The position numbers and the translations under genes were made by a program. A stretch of 64,000 nt of DNA, taken from the NCBI GenBank assembly GCA_015143295.1, contig CM026567.1:14588416-14652415 (forward strand), given 5' to 3'. The notes below the pieces were generated by a model. It was given only the letters and a program-made list of their open reading frames with translations, did not search any database and was not told the DNA's origin. Below, in pieces: positions 1 to 11,910 of the stretch (position 1 is its first letter; each line of letters starts with the position of its first letter). This stretch comes from Tetracentron sinense. Its lineage: Eukaryota > Streptophyta > Magnoliopsida > Trochodendrales > Trochodendraceae.

Positions 1-3000
1 GGCGTATATTGCTAGATAGTGGGGGTGTATATGGCTAGTAATTGCCTTAGTTATATTTATGAATCACTTTTCTATCATTTATCAAGTGTTATTATTTGTC
101 TTTGCGAATTACTCAATGGTGAGGAGACGTCTTCTTTAAGGGAAATTCTAGCTAATTACTCGATCTGTATATAATTCTCCACTTAGTTCTTGTACTTTTA
201 AGCCTTATATTTTTTTTATTATTCATTCAAAATTTATGTGTAAGAAAATTGATTGTCTGGATTTGTTTTATGTACTCCTACGGTATTTAACTACATCATT
301 TGAGCTATATGGAACAAGGCGTGAACGACTTCTGCTCGAAGGCCATTAAGCCTAGCATGGACCTTGCTCTCAGCTGCCTTTTAGCTTTCGCCACTGTCAT
401 TTGCTCTAGGATTCTCCCCTGGTAAGTTTTCCAATTTTTTAAATTTCTTATCTTATCCTACATTGTTAACAATTTGATTTTTTTTCTTATTTTTAAATTA
501 CATTTATTTGGTAAACTAGTTAATAACACAACTATAACTATCTAGAAATTATGATGCGGAATCAGTGAGTGCTAAAAAAGTACTATTAGTTCTAAGTTGA
601 GTCTTTCAATCGACGTCACTAATGGTATGTCTCACCCTTTTATTTTAATTTTCTTTTGTATCTTAATAATCTTTTTTTTAACTAATGCTAGATGTTAGTC
701 TATAACTTAAAGTATAATCGTTAAAAAAGTACAAAAAAATTGGGATTCTACTATTTGTAGACTAGCTGGTCGTAGACATCCTACTCTTGCCCTTTTGACA
801 AGTACTTAGGGTTTGGTGGGGCCCACCTGCAAAGTGTTTCTCCTTCTTAAAAGATAATGGGTGAGTATATAGCTAGCAATTGCCGTAGTAATATTGATGA
901 ATCACTTTTTTATCATTTATCAAGTGTTAGTATTTGTCTTTGCGAGTTAATCAATGGTGAGTAGGTGTCTTCTTTAAGGGAACTAATTACTCGATTTGTA
1001 TATAATTCTCTATTTAGTTGTTGTACTTTTAAGTGTTATATTTTTTTATTATTCATTCAAATTTTATGTGTAAGAAAACTGATTGTCTGAATTATATTTA
1101 TGTACTCTAGCATTATTTAACTACATCATGTGAGCTTTATGGAATGAGGCGTGAACGACGACTTCTGCTCAAGGGCCATTATGCTTAGCATGGTCCTTGC
1201 TCTTGGCTGCCCTTTAGCTTTTGCGACTGTCATTTGCTCTAGGATTCTCCCATGATAAGTTTCCTGATTTTTTAAATCTCTTATCTTGTCCTATATTGTT
1301 AACAATTTGATTTTTTTCTTATTTCTAAATTCAATTTATTTGGTAAAGTAGTTAATTACACAACTATAACTATCTCGAAATTACGAAATAGAATCAGTGA
1401 CTTCTTAAAAGGGACTATTAGTTTTTGGTTGCACCTTTCAATTGACTACACCAATTGTATGTCTCAGCCTTTTATTTTATTTTTCTTTGGTATGTTAATA
1501 ATCTAACTTTCACTAATGCTAAATGTTAGTCTATAACTTAAAGTATAATCGTTAAAAAAAGTAAATAAAAATTAGGATTTTATTATTTATAAACTCACTG
1601 GTCGTAGACATCACACTTTCTCCATTTCGACAAGTACTTGGGGTTTGATGGGGCCCGCCCCTAAAGTTTTTCTCCTTTTGGCAAGATAATGAGGGCGTAT
1701 ATGGCTAGATAGTGAGGCGTATATGTCTAGCAATTGTCTTAGTGATATTGATGCATCCCTGCTCTATCATTTATCAAGTATTAGTATTTGTCTTTGTGAG
1801 TTAATCATTGGTGAGTTGATTTCTTCCTTAAGAGAAATTCTCTTCTAATATCTTGATCTGAATATAATTTAATGCTTAGATCTTGTACTTTTAAGTCTTA
1901 TATTTTGATATTATACATTCAGAATTTATTATGTAAGAAAACTGATTGTCTAAATTTGTTTTATGTATTCCTACATTATACTACTACGCCATGTGAGCTA
2001 TATGTAACGAGGCGTGAACGACGACTTCTGGTCAAGGTTAAGGTTAGCATGAACCGTGTTCTCAGCTGCCCTTTAGCTTTCGTGCTTGTCATTTGCTCTA
2101 GGATTATCCGCTGGTTAGTGTCCCAAAATTTTTAAAATTCTCATCTTGTCCTATATTGTTAACAATTTATTTTTTTCTTATTTCTAAATTAGATTTATTC
2201 GGTAAAGTAGTTAATAACATCATTATAACTATTTGGAAATTACGATGCAGAATCAGTGACTATTAAAAAAGGACTATTAGTTCTAGGTTTCGTCTTTCAA
2301 TCGACATTAATAATGGTATGTCTCACCATTTGATTTTAATTTTCTTTTGTATCTTAATAATCCATTTTTTTCACTAATGCTAGATGTTAGTCTATAACTT
2401 AAAGTATAATCATTTAAAAAAGTAAAAAAAATTAGGATTCTATTATTTGTAGACTCGCTGGTCGTATACATTCTACTCTTGCCATTTTGACGAGTACTTG
2501 GGGTTTGGTGGGGCCCACACCCAAAGTGTTTCACCTTCTGAAAAAATAATGTGGGCATATATTGCAAGATAGTGGGGGCGTATATGGCTAGCAATTGCCT
2601 TATTTATATTTATAAATCACTTTTTTATCATTTATCAAGTGTTAGTATTTGTCTTTGCGAGTTAATCAATGGTGAGTAGATGTCTTCTTTAAGGGAGATT
2701 CTAACTAATTACTTGATCTGGACATAATTCTCTACTTCGTTCTTGTACTTTTTAGTCTTGTATTTTTATATTATTCATTCAAATTTTATGTGTAAGAAAA
2801 CTGATTGTCTAAATTTGTTTTTTGTATTCCTACATTATTCAACTACATCAAGTGTGCTATATGGAACGAGGCGTGAACGATGACTTTTGCTCAAGGGCCA
2901 TTGAGCCTGACATGGACCTTGCTCTCGGCTGCCCTTTAGCTTTCACAGCTGTCATTTGCTTTAGGATTCTCCAATGGTTAGTTTCCTCATTTTTTAAATC

Positions 3001-4917
3001 TCTTAACTTGTCCTTAATTGTTAACAAATTGATTTTTTTCTTATTTCTCAATTAGATTTATTCAGTAAAGTAGTTAATTACACAACTATTACTATCTGGA
3101 AATTACGAATCGGAATCAGTGACTTCTAAAAAAGGACTATTAGTTTTAGGTTGCACCTTTCAATCGACTTCACCAATTGTATGTCTCACCATTTTTTTTA
3201 ATTTTTCTTTTGTATGTTAATAATCTAATATTTCACTAATGCTAGATGTTAGTTTATAACTAAAAGTATAATCGTTAAAAAAAGTTAAAAAATTTAGGAT
3301 TTTATTATTTATAAATTCGCTGGTCTTGGACATCCCACTTTCTCCATTTCGACAACTACTTCGGGTTTGGTGGGGCCCACCTCCAAATTGTTACTCCTTT
3401 TGCAAGACAATGGAGGCGTATATGGCTAGATAGTGGGGGTGTATATGACTAGCAATTCCCTTAGTTATATTGATGCAGCCCTTCTCTGTCATTTATCAAG
3501 TGTTAGTATTTGTGTGTGCGAGTTAATCAATGGTGAGTAGATTTCTTCCTTAAGAGGAATTCTCTTCTAATTACTGGATCAAAATATAATTGGATGCTTA
3601 GTTCATGTATTTTTAAGTCTTATATTTTGATATTATTCATTTAGAATTTATTATGTAAGAAAACTGATTGTCTGAATTTTTTTGATGTACTTCTACATCA
3701 TACAACTACACCATGTGAGCTTATGTAATGAGGCAAGAACGACAACTTCTGGTCAAGGTTAAGTTTAGCATGGACCGTGCTCTTGCCTTTAGCTTTCGCG
3801 ATTGTTATTTGCTCTAGGATTCTCCCATGGTTAGTTTCTCAATTTTTTGAATTTCTTATCTTGTCCTATCTTGTTAACAATATTTTTTTCTTATTTCTAA
3901 ATTAGATTTATTCGGTAAAGTAGTTAATAACACCACTATTACTATCTAGAAATTGCGATGTAGAAATCAGTGACTGCTAAAACAGGACTATTAGTTTCTA
4001 GGTTGCGTCTTTCAATTGACGTCACTAATGGTATGTCCCACCATTTTATTCTAATTTTTTTTGTATCTTAATAATCTATTTTTTTCACTAATGCTAGATG
4101 TTAGTCTATAACTTAAAAAATAATCGTTAAAAAAAGTTTTAAAAAAAATTTGGATTTTACTATTTATAGACTCGCTGGTCGTAGAATCTTTCTCTTTCCA
4201 TTTCGATAAGTACTTTGGGTTTGGTGGGGCCTACCCCCAAAGTGTTTCTCCTTCTGGCAAGATAATGGGGGTGTATATTTCTTAGATAGTTGGGGTGTAT
4301 ATGGCTAGCAATTGCCTTAGTTATATTGATGCATCCTTTCTCTTTCATTTATCAAGTGTTAGTATTTGTCTTTGCGAGTTAATCTGGTGAGTAGATTTCT
4401 TCCTTAAGAGAAATTCTCTTCTAATTACTGGATCTGAAATATTTCGATGATTAGTTTTTGTACTTTTAAGTGCTATATTTTGATATTATTCATTCAGAAT
4501 TTATTATGTAAGAAAACTGATTGTCTGAATTTGTTTTATGTACTCCTACAATATACAACTACACCATGTGAGCTCTATGTAATGAGGTGTGAAAGACTTC
4601 TTCTGGTCAAGGTTAAGCTTAGCCTGGACCGTGCTCTCGGCTACACTTTAGCTCTCGCGACTGTCATTTGCTCTAGGATTCTCCCATGGTTGGTTTCCCA
4701 ATTCTATAAATTTCTTATTTTGTCATATATATTAAACAATTTGATTTTTTTCTTATTTCTAAATTAGATTTATTTGGTAAAGTATAACACCACTATGACT
4801 ATCTGGAAATCACGATGCAGAATGACTGACTGCTAAAAAAGGACTATTAGTTCTAGGTTGCATCTTTCAATCGACGTCACTAATGGTATGTCTCACCCTT
4901 TTATTTTAATTTTTTTT
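1..4917. repeat. Satellite-like tandem array, left part (unit about 850 bp)
   Basis: The landmark TAGATGTTAGTCTATAAC recurs near 690, 1522, 2383, 3245 and 4097, giving periods of about 831, 861, 862 and 852 bp. The landmark ATTTATCAAGTGTTAG gives the same spacing. Every unit ends near a GGGGTTTGGTGGGGCCC block followed by GGGGGCGTATATGGCTAG. Two subfamilies can be told apart. One has GAATCACTTTT before the landmark and TCTTTAAGGGAAATTC after it. The other has GATGCATCCC before and CTTAAGAGAAATTCTC after. Short open frames of 60-106 codons recur in each unit but share no conserved start or frame across units, so I do not call genes. The array runs off the left edge of the window. Confidence 0.9.
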
Positions 4918-6429
4918 TGTCACGCCCCAAAACCCCACCTGTGAGAATATGAGATCTTGGCACGTGACTTACTTAACATACCATCATGTTAAAGCATTTA
5001 AGGCATACTAAAATATGATCTTAAAAATTTTCTTCAATTAAAACATCAACTAAATTCATAATCATTGACTACAACTGAAATAAAATAAATACTAACCCTC
5101 CATCATGATCATCATCAAAATAAACTAAACATAAATATCTATAAGGTTAATTAAAGTCGCCCTAAAATTTGACCACAAACAAATTTAAATTCAATAGTAG
5201 GGCCAAGTCTTCCTCGGAATAATCACCTTCCGGTTCCCCGAAGAATTCATCTTCTTCCCATGGTTAGGGCGCACAAATATCAAAACCTGAACCTGAACCT
5301 GCCGACAACAACAGTCATCGGCTGAGTAACGAGTTACTCCACGTATATAACAAACCATAGTGAACAATATAAAGAACATTAAATTACATGCATTTTACAG
5401 ATTCATATATCAGTTCACATACATAATCAGAGTGCGGAAACAACCAAATACATTAAGTCAATTTCTTTCTTTTCTTACTTTCTTACTTTCCTCACTTTCT
5501 TACTTTTTTTTTCTTACTTTTCTTACATTCTTACTTTTCTTCTTTTCTTATTTTTCTTTGAGATCTTTCTTGAAACCAGATAACTAGTACCATTGGAAAC
5601 TTATCTTGAAGCAAGGCACTAGCATCTTTGGAGATCTTTCTTTTCTTACTTTTTATACTTCATACTTTATCATTCCATGAACAACACATTCACATACATT
5701 AGTAATAACTTAAAATACCACTTTACCGTATAAGGAAAGGGGTTACTATACTTTACTTTACCGAGATACCACCCTTCATACATTTTCCGGCACGGACGGC
5801 TTAGTAAATTTTCCTGTATGACGGCTTACTTACTTTGGCATACATTTTGCCCTTTTTGATGGTATCCGGTGGTGCAAAACACATACATGCATTTCTGTTT
5901 TCGTGTGTCTTTCTTTCTTACTTTTCTTACTTTACTTTTGGTCTCACTTAACATCTTATTAATATCTTTAATTCTTCTTTCATACTTTTGCATATTTTTC
6001 ATTTATGAGTGCACAATGATATACTTCTTATTTAAATCGCACCTAAGACTAACCGTCAAGGGCCATAGGACATCTCACCATAGCGTCACATACCACTATG
6101 TTAACCAGACCTAGGCAAACATGACTTTCATTAGAGGTTCATTTACCCAATGGTATATCATGTATTAAGAAGTATAACAGAAATACAAAACCTTTCACAT
6201 TTCCTATAATTTGACAAATCAAACATTACTGTTGCTATTAAAATATTCATACATCATGATCTATCAATAACAATTATCATGAAATTTAAGCATAAAATTA
6301 AACTCACATATTATTAACTTATTACAATTAAATCATCCATTCAATTCTATCCATTATCACATTCTCTTCATAAATCCACATACTTGAAATAATTTTCCCA
6401 ATCCCCTTGTTGAATCATAATTAATTTAA

Positions 6430-6770
6430 AGATGGTTCTTCACATCAAAATTTAACTATTCAAAAATAATAAAACAATATCTTAAATAGGTTCTTATATC
6501 CTATGTTAATCATCCAAGAATAATAAGCTGAAATTATAGATCTAGTTCTTCACATCTTAATTTAACCATCCAAGAATAATAAACTGAGATCGTAATATAG
6601 TTCTTCACATCTTATTTTAACTATTCAAGAATAATAAACTGATCATAATATGGTTCTTCACATCCTATTTAACCATTCAAGAATAATAAACTGATCATAA
6701 TATGATTCTTTAATCCCTATTTTAACCGATCAATCATAATGAAACAAAAATCATAGACATGTTCATAGAT
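6430..6770. repeat. Degenerate 57-60 bp tandem repeat inside the solo LTR
   Basis: About six units carry GGTTCTTCACATC, TTTAACCATTCAAGAATAATAAAC and CATAATATGG-type segments. This is the diverged counterpart of the cleaner 57-bp array in the LTRs near 20.9, 25.9 and 51.5 kb. Confidence 0.7.
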
Positions 6771-7060
6771 CCTACATATCCTTACATCTTTCCTTAGGTT
6801 TACTCATTTTTATTCATCCCTTCAGGTTAATATTCAAAATATGGGTCACTTGATCACTTATTTACCTCACTTGATCGTTTCCCTACGATCTATCGCTTGC
6901 GAATAAGGCTGTATATTCGATCTCCAAGTCTCATTTTTCCTTTATTTTGATCTAATCCTTGAACTCCTCAAGATTCCCCATTTTGATCTCTTAGGAAGCT
7001 CTCTCTTTTCTCTTTTTTAGATTTAGAAGCCTATGAAAACCCTAACTCACGAGTTGGAGG

Positions 7061-7070
7061 GTTATTTATA
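7061..7070 (-). promoter_or_regulatory. LTR TATA box (minus strand)
   Basis: The plus-strand sequence GTTATTTATA reads TATAAATAAC on the element's strand. It is conserved at the same place in the other LTR copies (21561-21570, 26692-26701, 52271-52280) and lies downstream of the GATCGATCG-rich segment. It is the likely U3 TATA box of the family. Confidence 0.5.
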
Positions 7071-7664
7071 GTGTTTGGGAACCAAAGAGAACTTAAAAAG
7101 TCAAAAATCGGCGTTTTCTCGCATACCGATAGATCGGCGAGTTTTGGCCACCGATCGATCGGCGCTAGTTGGCTGAGCGGTTGGATCCCTTTATTTTTTT
7201 TCTGCCCCTTGCTCCGGTATTTTGCCCGTAACTTTTGACTCGGTTATCCGAATTAGACGATTCAACTTGAGTTGGAACTGTTATTCGAAGGGGAACAATT
7301 TCTTGTACAATAGGCAAGCCCCAATTTCAAGTTTATGAAGGTTAAAATGTCTCATCAAGTTGGATGAAGGTGAAAGCGAATCCCAAAACAATTGAGTTAA
7401 TACTGAGAACCCAATGTTTGAACCCTTAGACTCCTAGAAGTTAGAAAATAGGTACCTTAGCCTAATTTAAGCAATGAGGTGCCCCTTAAACCCAAAACTC
7501 TTAATTTAATAATAATAAGTTAATCACTATTATTATTATTATATAATAGTTTACTAATTTAGGTATCCCACATTAATTTTCATAGGAACACATGCATTTA
7601 AAATCGGATGCATATTCCAAGGAATTTATGTAAATGACACGAATGCCGAAAAACTAAATTTCGG

Positions 7665-9616
7665 TAATGCTAGATGTTAGTCTATAACTAAAAGTATAAT
7701 CGTTAAAAAAATTAAAAAAAAATTACGATTCTACTATTTATAGATTCGCTAGTCGTAGACATCCTACTCTTTCCATTTCGACAAGTACTTGGGGTTTGGT
7801 TGGGCCCACCCCTAAAGATTTTCCTCTTTTGGCAAGATAGTGGGGGCGTATATGGCTTCCAATTGCCTTAGTTATATTGATGCATCCCTTTTCTATCATT
7901 TATCAAGTGTTAGTATTTGTCTTTGCGAGTTAATCAATGATGAGTAGATTTATTCCTTAAGAGAAGTTCTCTTCTAATTACTCGATCAGGATATAATTCG
8001 ATGCTTAGTTCTTGTGCTTTTAAGTCTTATATTTTGATATTATTCATTCAGAATTTATTATGTAAGAAAAATGATTGTCTGAATTTGTTTTATGTACTCC
8101 TACAATAGACAACTACACCATGTGAGCTCTATGTAACGAGGCGTGAAAGACTTCTTCTGGTCAAGGTTAAGCTTAGCTTGGACCGTACTCTCGGCTGCAC
8201 TTTGGCTTTCGCGACTGTCATTTGTTCTAGGATTCTCCCATGGTTGGTTTCCCAATTTTATAAATTTCTTATCTTGTCCTATATTGTTAACAATTTGATT
8301 TTTTTTTCTTATTTCTAAATTAGATTTATTCGATAAAGTAGTTAATAACACCACTATGACTATCTAGGAATCACGATGCAGAATCACTGACTGCTGAAAA
8401 AGGACTATTAGTTCTCGGTTACGTCTTTCGATCAACGTCACTAATGGTATGGCTCACCCTTTTATTTTAATTTTCTTTTGTATCTTAATAATCTATTTTT
8501 TTCACTAATGCTAGATGTTAGTCTATAACTTAAAGTATAATCGTTAAAAAAAGTAAAAAGAAAAATTAAGATTTTACTATTTTTAGACTCCCTAGTTGTC
8601 GACATCCTACTCTTTCCATTTCGACAAGTACTTGGGGTTTGGTGGGGCCCGCCCACGCCCAAAGTGTTTCTCCTTCTGGTAAGATAATGGGGGCGTATAT
8701 TGCTAGATAGTTGGGGTGTATATGGCAAACAATTGCCTTAGTTATATTGATGAATCACTTTTCTATCATCTATCAAGTATTAGTATTTGTCTTTGCGAAT
8801 TAATCAATAATGAGTAGATGTCTTCTTTAAGGGAAATTCTAACTAATTACTCAATCTGTATATAATTCTCTACTTAGTTCTTGTACTTTTAAGTCTTATA
8901 TTTTTATATTATTCATTCAAATTTTGTGTAAGAAAACTGATTGTCTGAATTTGTTTTATGCACTCCTACATTATTCAACTACATCATGTGAGCTATATGG
9001 AATGAGGCGTGAACGACGACTTCTGCTCAAGGGCCATTAAATCTGGCATGGACCTTGCTCTCGGCTGCCCTTTAGCTTTCGGACTGTCATTTGCTCTAGG
9101 ATTCTCCCATGGTAAGTTTTCCCATTTTTTTGAATTTCTCATCTTGTCCTAAATTGTTAACAATTTGATTTTTTTTCTTATTTCTCAATTAGATTTATTC
9201 GGTAAAGTAGTTAATTACACAACTATAACTATCTAGAAATTACAAATCAGAATCAGTGACTTCTAAAAAGGACTACTAGTTTTAGGTTGCGGCTTTCAAT
9301 TGATTTCACCAATTGTACGTCTCACCCTTTTATTTTATTTTTCTTTTGTATGTCAATAATCTAATTTGTCACTAATGCTAGATGTTAGTCTATAACTAAA
9401 AGTATAATCGTTTAAAAAAAATAAATTTTTTTTAGGATTTTACTATTTATAAATTTGCTGGACGTAGACATCCCACTTTCTCCATTTCGACAAGTACTTG
9501 GGGTTTGGTAGGGCCCACCTCCAAAGTGTTGCTCCTTCTAGCAAGATAGTGGGGGGAGGGGGAGGGGGGAGGGGGGGGGGGGGGGGGGGGGGGGGGTGTA
9601 TATGGCTAGATAATGC
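7665..9616. repeat. Satellite-like tandem array, right part
   Basis: The array seen at 1-4917 resumes directly after the solo LTR. TAGATGTTAGTCTATAAC recurs near 7673, 8514 and 9381, with spacings of about 841 and 867 bp. Both subfamilies occur. The last unit degenerates into a G-run and stops near 9616, where unrelated sequence begins. The unit holding the solo LTR has lost a short piece at the insertion point compared with the others. Confidence 0.88.
9551..9596 (+). repeat. Long G-run with a few A interruptions
   Basis: This is a 46-base stretch of G with three or four A, sitting exactly where other units have GTGGGGGCGTATATGG. It looks like expansion of a short G tract native to the satellite. 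It could form a G-quadruplex, and its length may be unreliable in an assembly. Confidence 0.9.
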
Positions 9617-10438
9617 CTCAGCAAATTGTGCTCCCAATATGGCAACTCAAAAAATATACTCAGCTTTAAGTTAGAATATGACGGATCTCGGATTGGATTC
9701 AAATCTGTCGGATTCATAATGAGATTGGATTTGGATATAGCCAAATCCGGTCCGAATTTGACCCGTTGACAACCCTAAATACACAACCTAGTCAATTTTG
9801 AACTCTATCTGAGTTATATTGAATCCACGGTGTAAATAAGAGAAAAGTATGCCTCTTTCTCTTGGAAAATAGGAAAGGGTATGAAGCAAGGGTTTTGGTA
9901 GTGAACTATTGAAATGTCGACATTTTGTGCAAAACTTTGTATTTTTACAACTGTATTGAACCAAAATATCCCCCATAATATGTGCGATATTTTTGATATT
10001 TTGCAAAAGATTGTGATAAATATGCAAAAAACTATGAAAAGTATAACTACGTCTGGAGGATTATTTCCCCCATTTGCGAAAAACTGAAATTTTGGCCGAA
10101 ATCACTTTTCATACGAAATTTAGAACCGTGCTTGTTACCAACATAAGTAATTTCTTACGTCTTTATGCATACTGAATTTTTTGAACCATTGATAAGTAGT
10201 CTTTATTGTTAGATTCTGTATCACTTGCTATTATATATGTTTCTTCTCCTCGTAAAAGATCTTAACTTAAAACAAAATGAATTGAATAAGAATGAAGTCC
10301 TTCAAGGGGAATCACAAATGGCCATACAGTTCCAGATCATTAGTGTTTCTAGCCACTCCTTGGAAAGCTTATGTTTGAAAGGAGTTTTTGGCCAATGGAT
10401 ATGGGGATATGAAAAATCACTATTTAAGATGGCAGAGA
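9617..10438. other. No recognisable gene; AT-rich spacer
   Basis: I see no domain, RNA gene or element ends here. The stretch near 9670-9775 (GGATTTGGATATAGCC, ACCCGTTGACAACCC) resembles sequence often left by plant DNA transposons, but I find no matching inverted end. Short open frames on both strands have no recognisable motif. Confidence 0.5.
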
Positions 10439-11910
10439 TTTTTTTTTTAATAGGCAAACGAGTTCATCATATTAATAATTGAAAAAAAGGAAACAAAGAT
10501 TCACAAAGAGTGAACAGGGCTATAGAGGGGGATTGCTATAAAGAGAGCAGAAAAGAAAAATCAAAGTTGGGGGCCATAAAGATAAGTAACCTCCCAAGTA
10601 AAACCAGGCAGATGACCACAAATAAAAGTATAACTCTCATTAGATCGGGAATTTAATCTCTCGCCGCCCTGTTGCTACACCCCTAACCGAACCCATGCTC
10701 CCAGAATTCTGCGTGCTCTCTTGGTCATTCTTCCCCTCGATAAAGAAGAGTTCTCAAAAGTCCTCATGTTATGCTCTTTCTATATGGACCATGTGACCGC
10801 CCATAGGACAAGTGCCCAATAGTGTTCTAGTTGTGGACCCATTAAGCCCGGCTACCAGCAAAATAGGAAACTCTGGAAGGAATAGGGAAAAACCCATGTA
10901 ACTCCAAAATGAGTTTAAGAAGCTCCAGATGTTATATGCAAAAGGGCAGTGCAGTCGCAAATGATTGACTGATTCCTCTGCTGTAAGGCACATCACACAT
11001 ATGTTTATGAGATTCCAGCCTTACTTTGAAGCATAGTTGCAGGGAAGGCTCGCTTCCCAGGAACTTCGTTTCCCAGACTCGCTTTCTAGGACAGACTCGC
11101 TTCCTAGGAAGCTTGCTTCTTCGGATGACTCGTTTCATAGGAAGCTCGCTTTCATCACATCCCATCTAGTAATCAAAGGAAGCTGTATGTGTGAAGTAAT
11201 GTCGTAGACCACAATCTATATCCTAGGGTGTAGACTCTAAGCAAGTATTGTTGGTTTGGAACGTAAGACACCTACTTTTTCACAAAAATTTCATATAAGA
11301 TAAAATCAAAGGTATAACTACCCATAAATAACATAATGGTAATGAGAAGCTTGTAACTCATTTCTTGCTTCCCGTTTCTTAAAGTTTTTTTGAGTCTCAC
11401 TTCCTGCTTCTCGCTTTCGCTTTGTTTCTTGTTTTCGCTTCCTGCTCTGGTAATTATGTTTGAAGATGATCAATTGTCAAGATTTTGTCCAGAAAAGTAG
11501 TCCATAGAAAAATGATGCCTTGGATGGCATGCCTGCATGCCACACCACTTTACTAGGGAAAACTGAGTGAGAATAATCATTTCAAGCCCGCAAAAAGGAG
11601 CTAACAATAAACCGACCTTTATTATCCATAGACCACACTCGAGAATCCCTAGAATTGAGATTACGTTTTACTATCTCTAGTCTCCCCAACAGAGATAAAC
11701 AAACACACTTCCCAATCATGTAATGGTCTAATAAAACGTGGGGCCCAGACTGTGGTCCCGCCCCTCCTCTCAAAAAAGGAAGCCACCACCCCTTCCTGGT
11801 CTAGAGAAAGCAGTTGAAGCGAGTGGCTTGAGATAGAGGGGAAAATTCCATGGAACATTTTCTTCTTTAGCCAACAATTACATGTTCTGAATTCCTTCAG
11901 CATTCACTAT
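10439..11910 (-). mobile_element. L1-type LINE relic (3' part)
   Basis: Read on the minus strand, 11903-11582 encodes a segment with RDSRVWSMDNKGRFIVSSF, the conserved stretch between the RT and the terminal zinc-binding domain of plant L1 elements. Then 10996-10769 encodes EESVNHLRLHCPFAYNIWSF, the zf-RVT zinc-binding segment with its His and Cys. The relic ends in a 3' untranslated region and a minus-strand poly(A) (plus-strand T-run near 10440-10450) after TTTGCCTATTA, a usual plant L1 end. The endonuclease and RT core are absent, so it is 5'-truncated. Frame changes and the inserted repeat at about 11035-11455 interrupt it. Confidence 0.75.
11035..11455. repeat. Imperfect 18-22 bp CT-rich repeats splitting the LINE
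   Basis: Repeats of the type GACTCGCTTCCTAGGAAGC occur at 11045-11150. CTTCCTGCTTCTCGCTTTCG-type repeats occur at 11355-11450. Between them is a short unrelated stretch. The block lies between two LINE coding segments, so it is either a later insertion or local expansion. I see no clear terminal inverted repeat. Confidence 0.5.

Larger units (their letters stand above)
4918..7664 (-). mobile_element. Solo LTR, Tekay/Del-like family (fossil), inside the satellite
   Basis: It starts TGTCACGCCCCAAAACCCC and matches along its length the two LTRs at 19374-22173 and 24307-27240, which are oriented to the minus strand by their primer site and polypurine tract. No internal retrotransposon sequence adjoins it and satellite sequence lies on both sides, so it is a solo LTR that landed in the array. 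The terminal sequence at the right edge is not seen and I find no flanking target duplication. It is visibly more different from the other two LTRs than they are from each other, which suggests an older insertion. Confidence 0.85.

Noticed and set aside
1872-4767. Small frames in the satellite (about 60-106 codons, for example near 1872 and 4447)
   Set aside because: The frames differ in start and length between units, lie in non-coding satellite sequence and are often closed in neighbouring units.
5360-6114. Phenylalanine- and serine-rich frames near 5360 and 5869, and near 24762 and 25242
   Set aside because: They come from the CTTTCTTACTTTTCTTAC-type pyrimidine repeats in the LTR. There is no signal peptide or domain, and they are on the strand opposite to the element.
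9443-9744. Proline-rich frames opposite the G-run
   Set aside because: They are simply the complement of the G-run (CCC codons).
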